Shown piece by piece: positions 13,819-21,049 of a stretch of 21,619 bases of DNA (positions are counted from its first letter, which is position 1; the number at the start of each line of letters is the position of its first letter). A model generated the notes under the pieces. It was not told the DNA's origin. It saw only the letters and a program-made list of their open reading frames with translations, and did not search any database. Both the position numbers and the translations under genes were made by a program. The stretch spans positions 1 to 21,619 of the forward strand of contig JBDKKW010000013.1 of NCBI GenBank assembly GCA_039795895.1, in the 5' to 3' direction. Source of the DNA: JBBTSQ01 sp039795895. Lineage in GTDB: Bacteria; Patescibacteriota; Minisyncoccia; Phycocordibacterales; JBAYGS01.

Positions 13819-13850
13819 AATTTCTAATTCCTAAGTTCTAATTTCTAATC
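13819..13850 (-). repeat. TTAGAAATT-type AT-rich repeat, copy 3 (downstream of uvrD)
   Basis: Inverted relative to copy 2, with 27 of 32 matching positions. It fills most of the 51-nt gap between uvrD and ksgA and ends 13 nt before the ksgA start. Confidence 0.75.
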
Positions 13851-13863
13851 AAAAGAGAAGGGT

Positions 13864-14805
13864 ATGATCAATATATTCGCTAAAAAATCACTGGGACAAA
13901 ACTTCCTCCATTCGAAGCCAACGGTTGAGAAAATCGTGGAAGCTGGTGAGGTCACCAGGACAGACACTGTACTTGAAATTGGCCCAGGTACTGGATTTTT
14001 GACTGAAGCCTTGCTTCTAAAGGCTGGTAAAGTAATTGCTGTTGAAAAAGATGATCGCCTGATTGCACCACTCAAGGAAAAATTCTCAAAAGAAATTGCA
14101 GATGGAAGATTAATACTGATACATGGAGATGCCCTAACTCTTAATCCTGAGATATTTTTAGGAACCTTGAAATCGCGTGTAATTCGAGGCGCGAGCGAGG
14201 CTTGCGACCAAGACGTACAGAAGTACGTTGCGGGAGCAAACGAGGGAAGCAACAAAGAAGTACACCGACTTCAAGGTTCCTACAAATTGATAGCGAATAT
14301 TCCGTATTACATCACCGGACAATTTTTCCGCCGATTCCTCTCGGAAGTCGCTCAGCCAAACACCTTGGTTGCCCTCATCCAAAAAGAAGTCGCAGACCGT
14401 ATAGTGGCAGTAGATGGCAAAGAAAGCCTCCTCTCGCTTTCAGTCAAAACGTACGGAACTCCAAGACGAGTGGCTGTGGTGGGACGAGGCTGTTTTACTC
14501 CCGCACCAAACGTTGATTCAGCAATTATTGCCATCACCAATATCTCAAAAGATTTTTTTAATAGTTCCCCCAAACAAGAAGAGTTATTTTTCGAGCTTAT
14601 TCGCGCTGGTTTTGCCCATAAAAGAAAGATGCTTCTCGGCAATTTTAAGACAACAGAACACAGACAAGAGACACTAGACTTGAAAAATATTGATTTTGAA
14701 AAGATATTTAAAACCCTCAACATCCCAAAAGACATCCGCGCCGAAGACCTTACACTCGATGAATGGAAAAGAATTGTTAAATCGCTGACACCAAAGAAAG
14801 TCTAA
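13864..14805 (+). CDS. ksgA: 16S rRNA dimethyladenosine transferase with palindromic insertion
   Basis: The 313-aa product dimethylates two adjacent adenosines near the 3' end of 16S rRNA during 30S maturation. Family motifs: KKSLGQNFL at the N-terminus, SAM-binding VLEIGPGTGFLTEALL, acidic VIAVEKDDRL, GDAL, and catalytic NIPYYITG; the C-terminal helical domain has FAHKRKMLLGNF and IRAEDLTLDEW. It is about 40 residues longer than usual (about 270). The excess lies between GDALTLNPEIFL and SYKLIANIPYY (residues 100-139) and coincides with an inverted-repeat element. A second dispersed repeat encodes residues 263-268. Both insertions are in frame and the motifs remain intact, so the enzyme is probably functional. 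AGAAGGG lies very close before the ATG. The stop overlaps by 4 nt the stop of the convergent gene at 14802. Confidence 0.95.
   Translation: MINIFAKKSLGQNFLHSKPTVEKIVEAGEVTRTDTVLEIGPGTGFLTEALLLKAGKVIAVEKDDRLIAPLKEKFSKEIADGRLILIHGDALTLNPEIFLGTLKSRVIRGASEACDQDVQKYVAGANEGSNKEVHRLQGSYKLIANIPYYITGQFFRRFLSEVAQPNTLVALIQKEVADRIVAVDGKESLLSLSVKTYGTPRRVAVVGRGCFTPAPNVDSAIIAITNISKDFFNSSPKQEELFFELIRAGFAHKRKMLLGNFKTTEHRQETLDLKNIDFEKIFKTLNIPKDIRAEDLTLDEWKRIVKSLTPKKV
14159..14282 (+). repeat. In-frame palindromic element inside ksgA
   Basis: Outer arms TAGGAACCTTGAAATCG (14159-14175) and 14266-14282 match as reverse complements at 16 of 17 positions. After one bulged base the stem continues for 9 more positions (GTGTAATTC at 14177-14185 against 14257-14265, one mismatch). 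An inner tetraloop hairpin ACGTAC-AGAA-GTACGT lies at 14213-14228. The element encodes about 40 residues absent from typical KsgA. Confidence 0.82.
14650..14665 (+). repeat. 16-nt dispersed repeat, copy C, inside ksgA
   Basis: ACAACAGAACACAGAC, identical to copies A and B, is here in frame and encodes TTEHR and the following Gln (residues 263-268). This region is variable between the KsgA domains' conserved blocks. Confidence 0.85.
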
Positions 14806-15155
14806 ATTAACGCAGTACCCGCAAATGGGAGAGGGAGTACAATCAACCCTCCTTCATAGGGAAAACCGTCAATGGTACAAATAGAAAATCCCGCAGCGGC
14901 ACCCAAGATCTCTTGCCCAATATGGTTTGGTGGAAGACCCACAATAGGCGTCCCATAGAGCCACATAAAGGGAACTCCATACACTTCAAACACCAACCCT
15001 TCGTCACAAATAGAAATGAAGTCGATGAATCCTCCAAAACACATACCGAGAGTACAAGGAATTACCTGTGCCTCAACTTTTTTAATCGGCTGTGCAATAG
15101 AAAAAAACAATCCTACAACCAACACAATACCCAAGAGATGATAGAACCGTTGCAT
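14802..15155 (-). CDS. Small secreted Cys-containing protein, unknown
   Basis: A 117-aa product starting MQRFYHLLGIVLVVGLFF, with a signal peptide or N-terminal TM and likely cleavage after KKVEA. The mature part has four Cys (PCTLGMC, DFISIC, GFSIC) and is rich in Gly, Pro and hydrophobic residues (GLPPNHIGQEILGAAAG). It may carry two disulfides or bind metal. The start at 15155 is chosen over 15197 because a TATACT -10 on this strand (15168-15163) ends 7 nt before it, and the longer frame would span the promoter. It is divergent from the paralogue pair of envelope proteins, so probably belongs to the same envelope block, and its stop overlaps the ksgA stop by 4 nt. Family not recognised. 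Confidence 0.72.
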   Translation of the reverse strand: MQRFYHLLGIVLVVGLFFSIAQPIKKVEAQVIPCTLGMCFGGFIDFISICDEGLVFEVYGVPFMWLYGTPIVGLPPNHIGQEILGAAAGFSICTIDGFPYEGGLIVLPLPFAGTALI

Positions 15156-15162
15156 AGCATAC

Positions 15163-15170
15163 AGTATACT
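15163..15170. promoter_or_regulatory. Palindromic AGTATACT shared by divergent leaderless genes
   Basis: AGTATACT is its own reverse complement, so TATACT is read at 15165-15170 on the plus strand and at 15168-15163 on the minus strand. The plus gene ATG (15179) follows after 8 nt and the minus gene ATG (15155) after 7 nt. Both distances place the start site at or near the start codon. Confidence 0.65.
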
Positions 15171-15178
15171 ATAAAGAT

Positions 15179-15970
15179 ATGTTAAAAATAATCTCAACCA
15201 TTTTCGTGTTGCTCCTTGGGGGACTAGCCATTACCCACACCACGACTTCCACAAACAACCTCCCAACACAAAGGATAGAGACGGCGAACACCCACACACC
15301 TCTCAAAGAAACCTCAACGCAAATACCCTCTCCATCTGGATGGCGTGAGGCACTTTGGGGGACACCAAAAAAAGAACAAACATATCCTGACATAACCACC
15401 ACTCCAGAACCTGTGACACCTAGTAAAAGCTACACGGAACAAACACCAACCATTCAAAACGGAGCGACTAGTATAGAGACAAAAAGATACACCCCACCAA
15501 CGTCCCTTGTACAAAAAAATACACCCCCCATCGAGACACCTGAGGCAAAAGAACTCCACACCTACGGAAACACCCTCGGCACAATGCTTAAAAATTTCTA
15601 TAGTGACACCACCCGAGACAAACAAGCTCTTCAACCCCTATCGACAACCACTCTCCCAATCAACTTCACTCTCATTCGAGAATTAGGAAATACATACAAA
15701 GACATATCGGGCATCGTACAGCGAATACCCGCTCCAGAAAGCGTACGCACACTCAATGAACAGTTAGCTACAGCCTATGCCTCGCTTGCCACCGCCATTA
15801 CCGATCTTGCAACAAACGAACCGGCTCGACCAACAAGCCGAGAGTTGAAAATGTATAACAATGGCTTGGTGCAATCTTTTACTACATTGGCCAACCTCGC
15901 ACGCTTTCTAAAGGAACAACACATAGTATTTACTCGAGGAGAGGGTGGCGATATGTTTTATAGTAAGTGA
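15179..15970 (+). CDS. Secreted/anchored Pro-Thr-rich protein, paralogue of the next gene
   Basis: A 263-aa protein with an N-terminal hydrophobic segment (IISTIFVLLLGGLAI, residues 4-18) acting as signal or anchor. A Pro/Thr-rich, probably extended linker follows (about 20-122; TPPTSLVQKNTPPIETP), then a mostly helical C-terminal domain (about 125-262). That domain starts LHTYGNTLGTML and ends IVFTRGEGGDMFYS, closely matching LHSYGNTVGTIF and VTFTQSESGYIFAS in the protein encoded at 15994. The pair therefore share one domain on different stalks. It lies next to the T4SS-like operon, which suggests an envelope role. Leaderless-type promoter. Function unknown. Confidence 0.82.
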   Translation: MLKIISTIFVLLLGGLAITHTTTSTNNLPTQRIETANTHTPLKETSTQIPSPSGWREALWGTPKKEQTYPDITTTPEPVTPSKSYTEQTPTIQNGATSIETKRYTPPTSLVQKNTPPIETPEAKELHTYGNTLGTMLKNFYSDTTRDKQALQPLSTTTLPINFTLIRELGNTYKDISGIVQRIPAPESVRTLNEQLATAYASLATAITDLATNEPARPTSRELKMYNNGLVQSFTTLANLARFLKEQHIVFTRGEGGDMFYSK

Positions 15971-15977
15971 AGCGATA

Positions 15978-15986
15978 TGTTATACT
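15978..15986 (+). promoter_or_regulatory. Extended -10 promoter, leaderless spacing
   Basis: TGTTATACT matches TGnTATACT, with the -10 at 15981-15986. The ATG at 15994 follows after 7 nt. The promoter begins 8 nt after the stop of the previous gene, so the second paralogue can be transcribed independently. Confidence 0.68.
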
Positions 15987-15993
15987 TGGACAC

Positions 15994-16983
15994 ATGCGAG
16001 TCTCCAAAAAAACAATGTGGATTTTGGGAATAAGTATACTCATTGTCGCCCCCATCATTTATCTTGGTCTGAAAAAACCAACAGAGCCAAGCGAACCTCC
16101 TCTCACACCCCAACAACAAAAAATTGTTACTGCTCTCGAAAAAGATTCTGATGGAGATGGCTTGAAAGATTGGGAAGAGGCACTCTGGAAGACTGATCCG
16201 CACAACAAAGACACCGATGGAGACGGCACTCCTGATGGAGAAGAGGTAGCTGAGGGACGAGATCCACTCAAAGCTGGACCAAACGATTTTCTCGATACGG
16301 CCAGTACTACCCCTAATGGTACCGTGACCGACTCAAATAAACCAAAAACAGCTACCGAAGCTTTTGCCCGAGATTTCTTTGGTAAATATATCGCCCTGGT
16401 TAAAAAGGGAGGTGATACCGTAAGTGAAGAAGACCAGGCTGGTATTATCAGTGAGCTCTTATCAAAAAAGTATATCACTCTTGAACCAGTTGTGTACCCA
16501 GACACCCTCATTAAAACAAGCCAAGATAACTCAAAAACGGCTCTGCATAGCTACGGAAATACCGTTGGCACCATTTTCATCAAAGATAGCCCAAAAGTGA
16601 TCGAAAACGAACTCACTGTTTTTGAAAACGCCATTACCATAAAAAATGCTGGCCAAAATCCAGCCAACGAACTCGCTAAGCTCGATGATATTGTCACTGG
16701 CTACCAAAAAGTAGTACGTGATCTTAAATTGGTGACCGTGCCATCGGACGCAAAAGACCTTCATGTGGCCCTTCTCAATGGTGTTGGACAAGTACTCTCT
16801 GGTATCGAATCTCTCCGTGCCTCATACGACGATCCAGTGCGAGGATTACCCACCATTTCCTTCTATCAATCAGCTATAGAAAATCTCAAAGAGTCAATGA
16901 CTCAGCTCTACGCCTACTTTGTGCGAAATGGGGTGACTTTTACACAGTCTGAGAGTGGTTATATCTTCGCAAGCGTTATATAA
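15994..16983 (+). CDS. Membrane-anchored protein with Ca-binding-type repeats
   Basis: The 329-aa product starts MRVSKKTMWILGIS; an in-frame GTG at 15967 is rejected because it precedes and spans the promoter. It has one N-terminal TM helix (about 8-26). Two acidic loops, DSDGDGLKDWEE (51-62) and DTDGDGTPDGEE (73-84), match the DxDxDGxxDxxE pattern of thrombospondin type-3/EF-hand-like calcium sites. Then follow a helical region (about 120-180) and the C-terminal domain shared with the preceding gene (about 184-326). Calcium probably stiffens the stalk that presents the helical domain outside the membrane. It is followed after 7 nt by the F5/8C protein gene, so the four downstream genes may form one transcript. 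Confidence 0.85.
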   Translation: MRVSKKTMWILGISILIVAPIIYLGLKKPTEPSEPPLTPQQQKIVTALEKDSDGDGLKDWEEALWKTDPHNKDTDGDGTPDGEEVAEGRDPLKAGPNDFLDTASTTPNGTVTDSNKPKTATEAFARDFFGKYIALVKKGGDTVSEEDQAGIISELLSKKYITLEPVVYPDTLIKTSQDNSKTALHSYGNTVGTIFIKDSPKVIENELTVFENAITIKNAGQNPANELAKLDDIVTGYQKVVRDLKLVTVPSDAKDLHVALLNGVGQVLSGIESLRASYDDPVRGLPTISFYQSAIENLKESMTQLYAYFVRNGVTFTQSESGYIFASVI

Positions 16984-16990
16984 TTAAAGA

Positions 16991-19195
16991 ATGTACCGAG
17001 CTTCTTTAGAGAAGTGGATCTCGTCCTTTTTGATTGGGATTATTTTTCTCACCTCATCACTACCTTTTTTTGCAATACCGAAAGCAGAAGCACAAACTGG
17101 AGTGTTGGTAAACGACATACCAGCCACAGTAGTCGCCACAAAAACATCAACAACCTCTTTCTTTAGCTCAGTTCAAAACACCTTGACCGCTTTTGCTACA
17201 GGTAAATCTCTCCTAAACGACACTATTCTTCGTCGACTCGCCAACATCATCATCGACACCATGCTCCGCCAGATGACTTCGGATATCGTCCAATGGATCA
17301 ATAGTGGATTTCAGGGTAGTCCCGCATTTGCCACCAATCCTGCAGGGCTTCTGACCGACATCGCCGATGAAACCATTGGTCAATTCATCGCCGGTACAGA
17401 TATGGGCTTTCTCTGTTCACCATTTCGACTCGATATTCGCATCGCGCTCGCGCAAAGCTACCAGCCCTATCGTCGTAAGTCTGGCTGTACCTTGACCGGT
17501 ATCGCAAACAATGTAAACGGCTTTATCCAGGGAAACAATTCTGGCGGATGGGACAACTGGCTCGCACGCACCACTCAACCACAAAACAACCCATACACAA
17601 GCTTTTTAATGGCGCAAAATGAAGTCGCTATCCGCATCGCCGGACAAAAAGAAATCAAACTCGCCCAACTCAACTGGGGCAACGGCTTTTTGAGCTGGGA
17701 AGATTGTCAGGACACCCCAGAAACACAAGACGTTATTGACGCAGCACAACTTGAGAATGGTAATGTTGCTCCTGGCACCGCAGCGTATGCATCAACCCAA
17801 GCTCAAATCAAAGCCTCTCAGACCTGTACCACCAAGACTCCCGGAAAAGTAATTTCCGATCAGCTCGGTTGGGCAATGAGCTCTGATATTCGTCGCACCG
17901 AGCTCGCAAAAGATATCGATCAAATCGTCAACGCTCTCGTCGGTCAGATGGTCAAACAAGCCCTCGGTGGTATCGGTGGGCTCCTCGGCGCAAGCAAACC
18001 TCAGTCGGGAAGTGGTCGTTCATTCCTCAATACCTACAACTACAACAACATCGATGCTCTCCGTCTCCAGCAAGGCGGTCAAGCTGAACTTAACAACCGC
18101 ATCAACGCAAGTAGCACCGAATTCTTAACTCAACAAAATCAACAACAAGCAAACATTAGCCAGCAAAATCAGACCGCTTCTCAAGCAAGTGGGGGAACTA
18201 TTGGCATTGATGGCCTCAACACCACCGAACGCAACCTCGCTCAGGGCAAGCTAGCACTCCAGTCGAGTATCTATAATGGTTACCGTCCAGATCTTGCAGT
18301 AGATGGTAATCTCGCAACCATTCCAAGTAGCTATCCAAACATGTCTATTACCAACAACGAATACCAACCATGGTGGCAAGTGGATCTTGGTAAAAATTAT
18401 GCGATCACCAATATCATCATCTCTCCGAGAGGGGATGGGTACGATCCACTCACCAACTTCCACCTCTTTACTTCACCAGATCCATTTGCAAGTAATCTCA
18501 ACCCCGTACTCCAAGCAACCTACCCGATTTTCAAGAGTCCACTTCAAAACCCTCCAGCTCCGTACACCAACACCATTACTATTCCGGTAAATGGCAACGG
18601 TAGATACGTCCGTATCCAAGCGGTCGACACTCGCAGTCTCGACATCGGCGAGGTCCGTGTCTTTGGTGCAGATATCGCCTCTGGGGCAGGTGGGGTTACC
18701 AATCCAAACGGTAGCACAGACACCACCGAGCTTCCTCTCGCCGTCTACCTCAACCCAGCCACTACTCAAGGTATTTCATTTGGACGAGACGGCTTGTTTA
18801 GTAGCAGCTTTAGAGTGACTGGCAACAAAAATGCTCCGGGGCTTAAAGTTGAGACAAACCTATATCTTATCTCTGGTTCAAGTAAATCACCGACACCTTT
18901 CAGTAGTGTCTTCTCACAATTCCAAACTCGATTCAAAAATAACGGAGTAAATACTACCACTTCAGTGCCTCTCACCACCTCACAATATATCGTCACCCCA
19001 AGTTCAGACTTGAGTAGCGACTATGAATTCTCGGTGACTTACACAGGCAATGCACTACCTGTTTGTACTCCATACGGCCGATACAATACCTGTCCATATG
19101 TCGTCGGAGGCACCTACCAACTCGAAACACTAATCAAAGACACAGATGGTACAATACTCAGTAGACAAGTGACCGAGTTCACCTTCAACCCTTAA
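16991..19195 (+). CDS. Large secreted protein with F5/8 type C (discoidin-like) domain
   Basis: A 734-aa protein with a signal peptide (h-region SFLIGIIFLTSSLPFF, cleavage likely after KAEA, residue 34). The N-terminal domain (about 75-335) is helical with paired Cys (C142/C166, C239/C279) and Trp-rich segments (GGWDNWLARTTQPQNNPYTS); such proteins commonly precede VirB6-like genes in Parcubacteria. A Gln/Asn-rich linker (379-399) leads to an F5/8C domain (about 415-560) with NLAQGK, AVDGN, WWQVDLG, RYVRIQ and EVRVFG, the pattern of fucolectin-like carbohydrate-binding modules. Residues 575-734 are beta-rich. Only 3 nt separate its stop from the next ATG, indicating tight coupling to the VirB6-like protein. 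Likely an extracellular component of a secretion or adhesion apparatus; sugar specificity unknown. No Shine-Dalgarno. Confidence 0.85.
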   Translation: MYRASLEKWISSFLIGIIFLTSSLPFFAIPKAEAQTGVLVNDIPATVVATKTSTTSFFSSVQNTLTAFATGKSLLNDTILRRLANIIIDTMLRQMTSDIVQWINSGFQGSPAFATNPAGLLTDIADETIGQFIAGTDMGFLCSPFRLDIRIALAQSYQPYRRKSGCTLTGIANNVNGFIQGNNSGGWDNWLARTTQPQNNPYTSFLMAQNEVAIRIAGQKEIKLAQLNWGNGFLSWEDCQDTPETQDVIDAAQLENGNVAPGTAAYASTQAQIKASQTCTTKTPGKVISDQLGWAMSSDIRRTELAKDIDQIVNALVGQMVKQALGGIGGLLGASKPQSGSGRSFLNTYNYNNIDALRLQQGGQAELNNRINASSTEFLTQQNQQQANISQQNQTASQASGGTIGIDGLNTTERNLAQGKLALQSSIYNGYRPDLAVDGNLATIPSSYPNMSITNNEYQPWWQVDLGKNYAITNIIISPRGDGYDPLTNFHLFTSPDPFASNLNPVLQATYPIFKSPLQNPPAPYTNTITIPVNGNGRYVRIQAVDTRSLDIGEVRVFGADIASGAGGVTNPNGSTDTTELPLAVYLNPATTQGISFGRDGLFSSSFRVTGNKNAPGLKVETNLYLISGSSKSPTPFSSVFSQFQTRFKNNGVNTTTSVPLTTSQYIVTPSSDLSSDYEFSVTYTGNALPVCTPYGRYNTCPYVVGGTYQLETLIKDTDGTILSRQVTEFTFNP

Positions 19196-19198
19196 TCT

Positions 19199-21031
19199 AT
19201 GAAGCGCTATTTAAAACAAAGCGGAATAGTCCTCGCCATCGTAGCTGTTTTTGGGTTGTCTTTTGGAGTGGCGAGAGCTGAGGGAGGGCTACTCGGATCT
19301 CTCGTTACTTTTAGTGCTGACACTGTTGGTTACCTTATAAGTTATCCCCTAGAAATATTAAGTGCCGCGCTTGCAACCGTCCTCTCAATCGCCGGCACAC
19401 TACTCGATGCCACCATCAAGCTCTCACTTGATACTTCGTGGTACACCAACCCAGCTACTAACGCCATTATCACCCTTGGATGGGGGATTATTCGAGATTT
19501 CTTCAATCTTACCTTCATCTTCATCCTCCTCTACAATGGTATCCGCATCATTCTTGATCTTGATCAATCATCACAAGCAAAAAAGATTGCTACCGAAGTC
19601 TTGATTGCAGCCCTCCTGATCAATTTCAGCCTCTTTTTTGCACAGCTGATTATGGACGGAAGTAATATGCTTGCGGTTGGACTCTACAACAGTATTCAAA
19701 CTGTAGTCACCCGAGCAGGAGCTGGTAGTATCAGTGAAGCCATCAACGTCACTTTTGCAAACCAAGCGTTGCTCAACTTAAACCCACTTAGTTTTGATGG
19801 GTTTAATAAATTCATCAATGTTATTTTACGAATTATCTTTAGTGGTATTTCTATTTACGTCTTCATTAGTGTGTCCTTCCTTTTTATCGGCCGTTTCGTA
19901 GCCTTTTTCCTACTAATGATCACTTCTCCGGTATGGATTGCGGGAAAATTGGTCCCACGCTTAAGTAGCTATCAAAAGAAATTTGAAGAAACACTCTTTG
20001 ACCAGGCGATGCTTGCACCACTATTCTTGTTCTTTCTCTATATTATTCTACAGGTGATTACCAGTGATATTTTTGTGGCAATCAGCGCATCAGGTAGCGA
20101 CATCCCAGGAGGAGGAACTAATAAGACTGGACAAGTGATGGTGTTTGCCATTCTCGTCGCCCTCCTTCTTATTGCAAAATCCGAGGCTAAAAAGTTGAGT
20201 GGGGAAATAGGTTCGACGGTAAGTGGTGCTATTGGTACTGGCTTAGGATTTGCAGCGGGTGGGGTGGGAATACTTGGAAGATTTGCTGCAACAAGCAAGC
20301 TTGGTCAGAGTGCTATTGGTTCAACCGCAAAAGGACTCAACAATGCAGTCGGAGCAGGAGCATCCAGAATTAACTCCCTTACAGGTAAGTACTTACCAAC
20401 TGCAGTGGGGAGTAAAATACAAATAAGTCCAGACACCATAGCCAAAGCAACAAAAGCAACAAGTGCGGTGACAAGCTATATAGCCGACGGAGCAAAAACA
20501 GGTACATACGACGTTCGTCGAGCAACATTACCGGGAGCTGGCAAGATTCTTGAAAAGGTTACGGGTGTAAAAAATGTTGGAGGATTATTCAAGAAAGCAG
20601 GAGCGGACATGGGCGACACAAAGAGTCCTGATGAAATTGCGCGTGAAAAACGAAAGGAGGCTGAAGAAAGAATAAAGGATGCAGCAAAGAAAAAGCGAGA
20701 AGAAGATAATAAAGCTCTCAACACCTACGTTAGCGATACAACGCGAACACCAGACGAAATTCGGAACGCAGTTGAGGGTATGGACAAAGATCAATTTAAA
20801 TCTATTGATCCTAAGGTTTTTGTTCAAAATGTGTTTGCAGCAAGATCATTAAACAAAGCCCAACTCCAAAAACTTCAAGAAAACTCAATGGTCACACAGA
20901 AAGACAGAGCTGCGATACGAGAGCATATAGAAAAACCGGCTGGAACCTTTGCGACCCCTACAGCTGCCTTTGTAAATCCTGAGGCTGATCAATTTATGAG
21001 TACTGGTCCGGGACGAGCTCTTTGGCAATAA
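19199..21031 (+). CDS. VirB6/TrbL-like polytopic type IV secretion-type protein
   Basis: A 610-aa protein with a signal or first TM (about 7-26) and roughly six to seven further TM helices to about residue 330, including LTFIFILLYNGIRIILDL, ISIYVFISVSFLFIGRFVAF and MVFAILVALLLIAKSEAKK. Residues 330-610 are soluble: a Gly/Ala-rich part, then a charged coiled-coil (about 475-510, REKRKEAEERIKDAAKKK) and helical tail. The fold pattern with RFVAFFLLMITSPVWIAGKL and FEETLFDQAMLAPLFLFFLY fits VirB6/TrbL inner-membrane channel proteins of type IV secretion/conjugation-like systems. The long cytoplasmic tail is larger than in classical VirB6. No VirB4-type ATPase is in the window; it may lie to the right. 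Confidence 0.82.
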   Translation: MKRYLKQSGIVLAIVAVFGLSFGVARAEGGLLGSLVTFSADTVGYLISYPLEILSAALATVLSIAGTLLDATIKLSLDTSWYTNPATNAIITLGWGIIRDFFNLTFIFILLYNGIRIILDLDQSSQAKKIATEVLIAALLINFSLFFAQLIMDGSNMLAVGLYNSIQTVVTRAGAGSISEAINVTFANQALLNLNPLSFDGFNKFINVILRIIFSGISIYVFISVSFLFIGRFVAFFLLMITSPVWIAGKLVPRLSSYQKKFEETLFDQAMLAPLFLFFLYIILQVITSDIFVAISASGSDIPGGGTNKTGQVMVFAILVALLLIAKSEAKKLSGEIGSTVSGAIGTGLGFAAGGVGILGRFAATSKLGQSAIGSTAKGLNNAVGAGASRINSLTGKYLPTAVGSKIQISPDTIAKATKATSAVTSYIADGAKTGTYDVRRATLPGAGKILEKVTGVKNVGGLFKKAGADMGDTKSPDEIAREKRKEAEERIKDAAKKKREEDNKALNTYVSDTTRTPDEIRNAVEGMDKDQFKSIDPKVFVQNVFAARSLNKAQLQKLQENSMVTQKDRAAIREHIEKPAGTFATPTAAFVNPEADQFMSTGPGRALWQ

Positions 21032-21049
21032 TTCTATATCCACACTACA

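Noticed and set aside
11795..13850. Insertion sequence around uvrD
   Set aside because: The inverted flanks have no transposase between them and no target-site duplication was seen; UvrD is a core repair gene.
15156..15197. Longer start (ATG 15197) for the small secreted protein
   Set aside because: It spans the shared AGTATACT box; the shorter form begins directly with a clean signal peptide.
15967..15993. GTG start for the calcium-loop protein
   Set aside because: It overlaps the previous stop and the extended -10 box; ATG 15994 gives a normal anchor.
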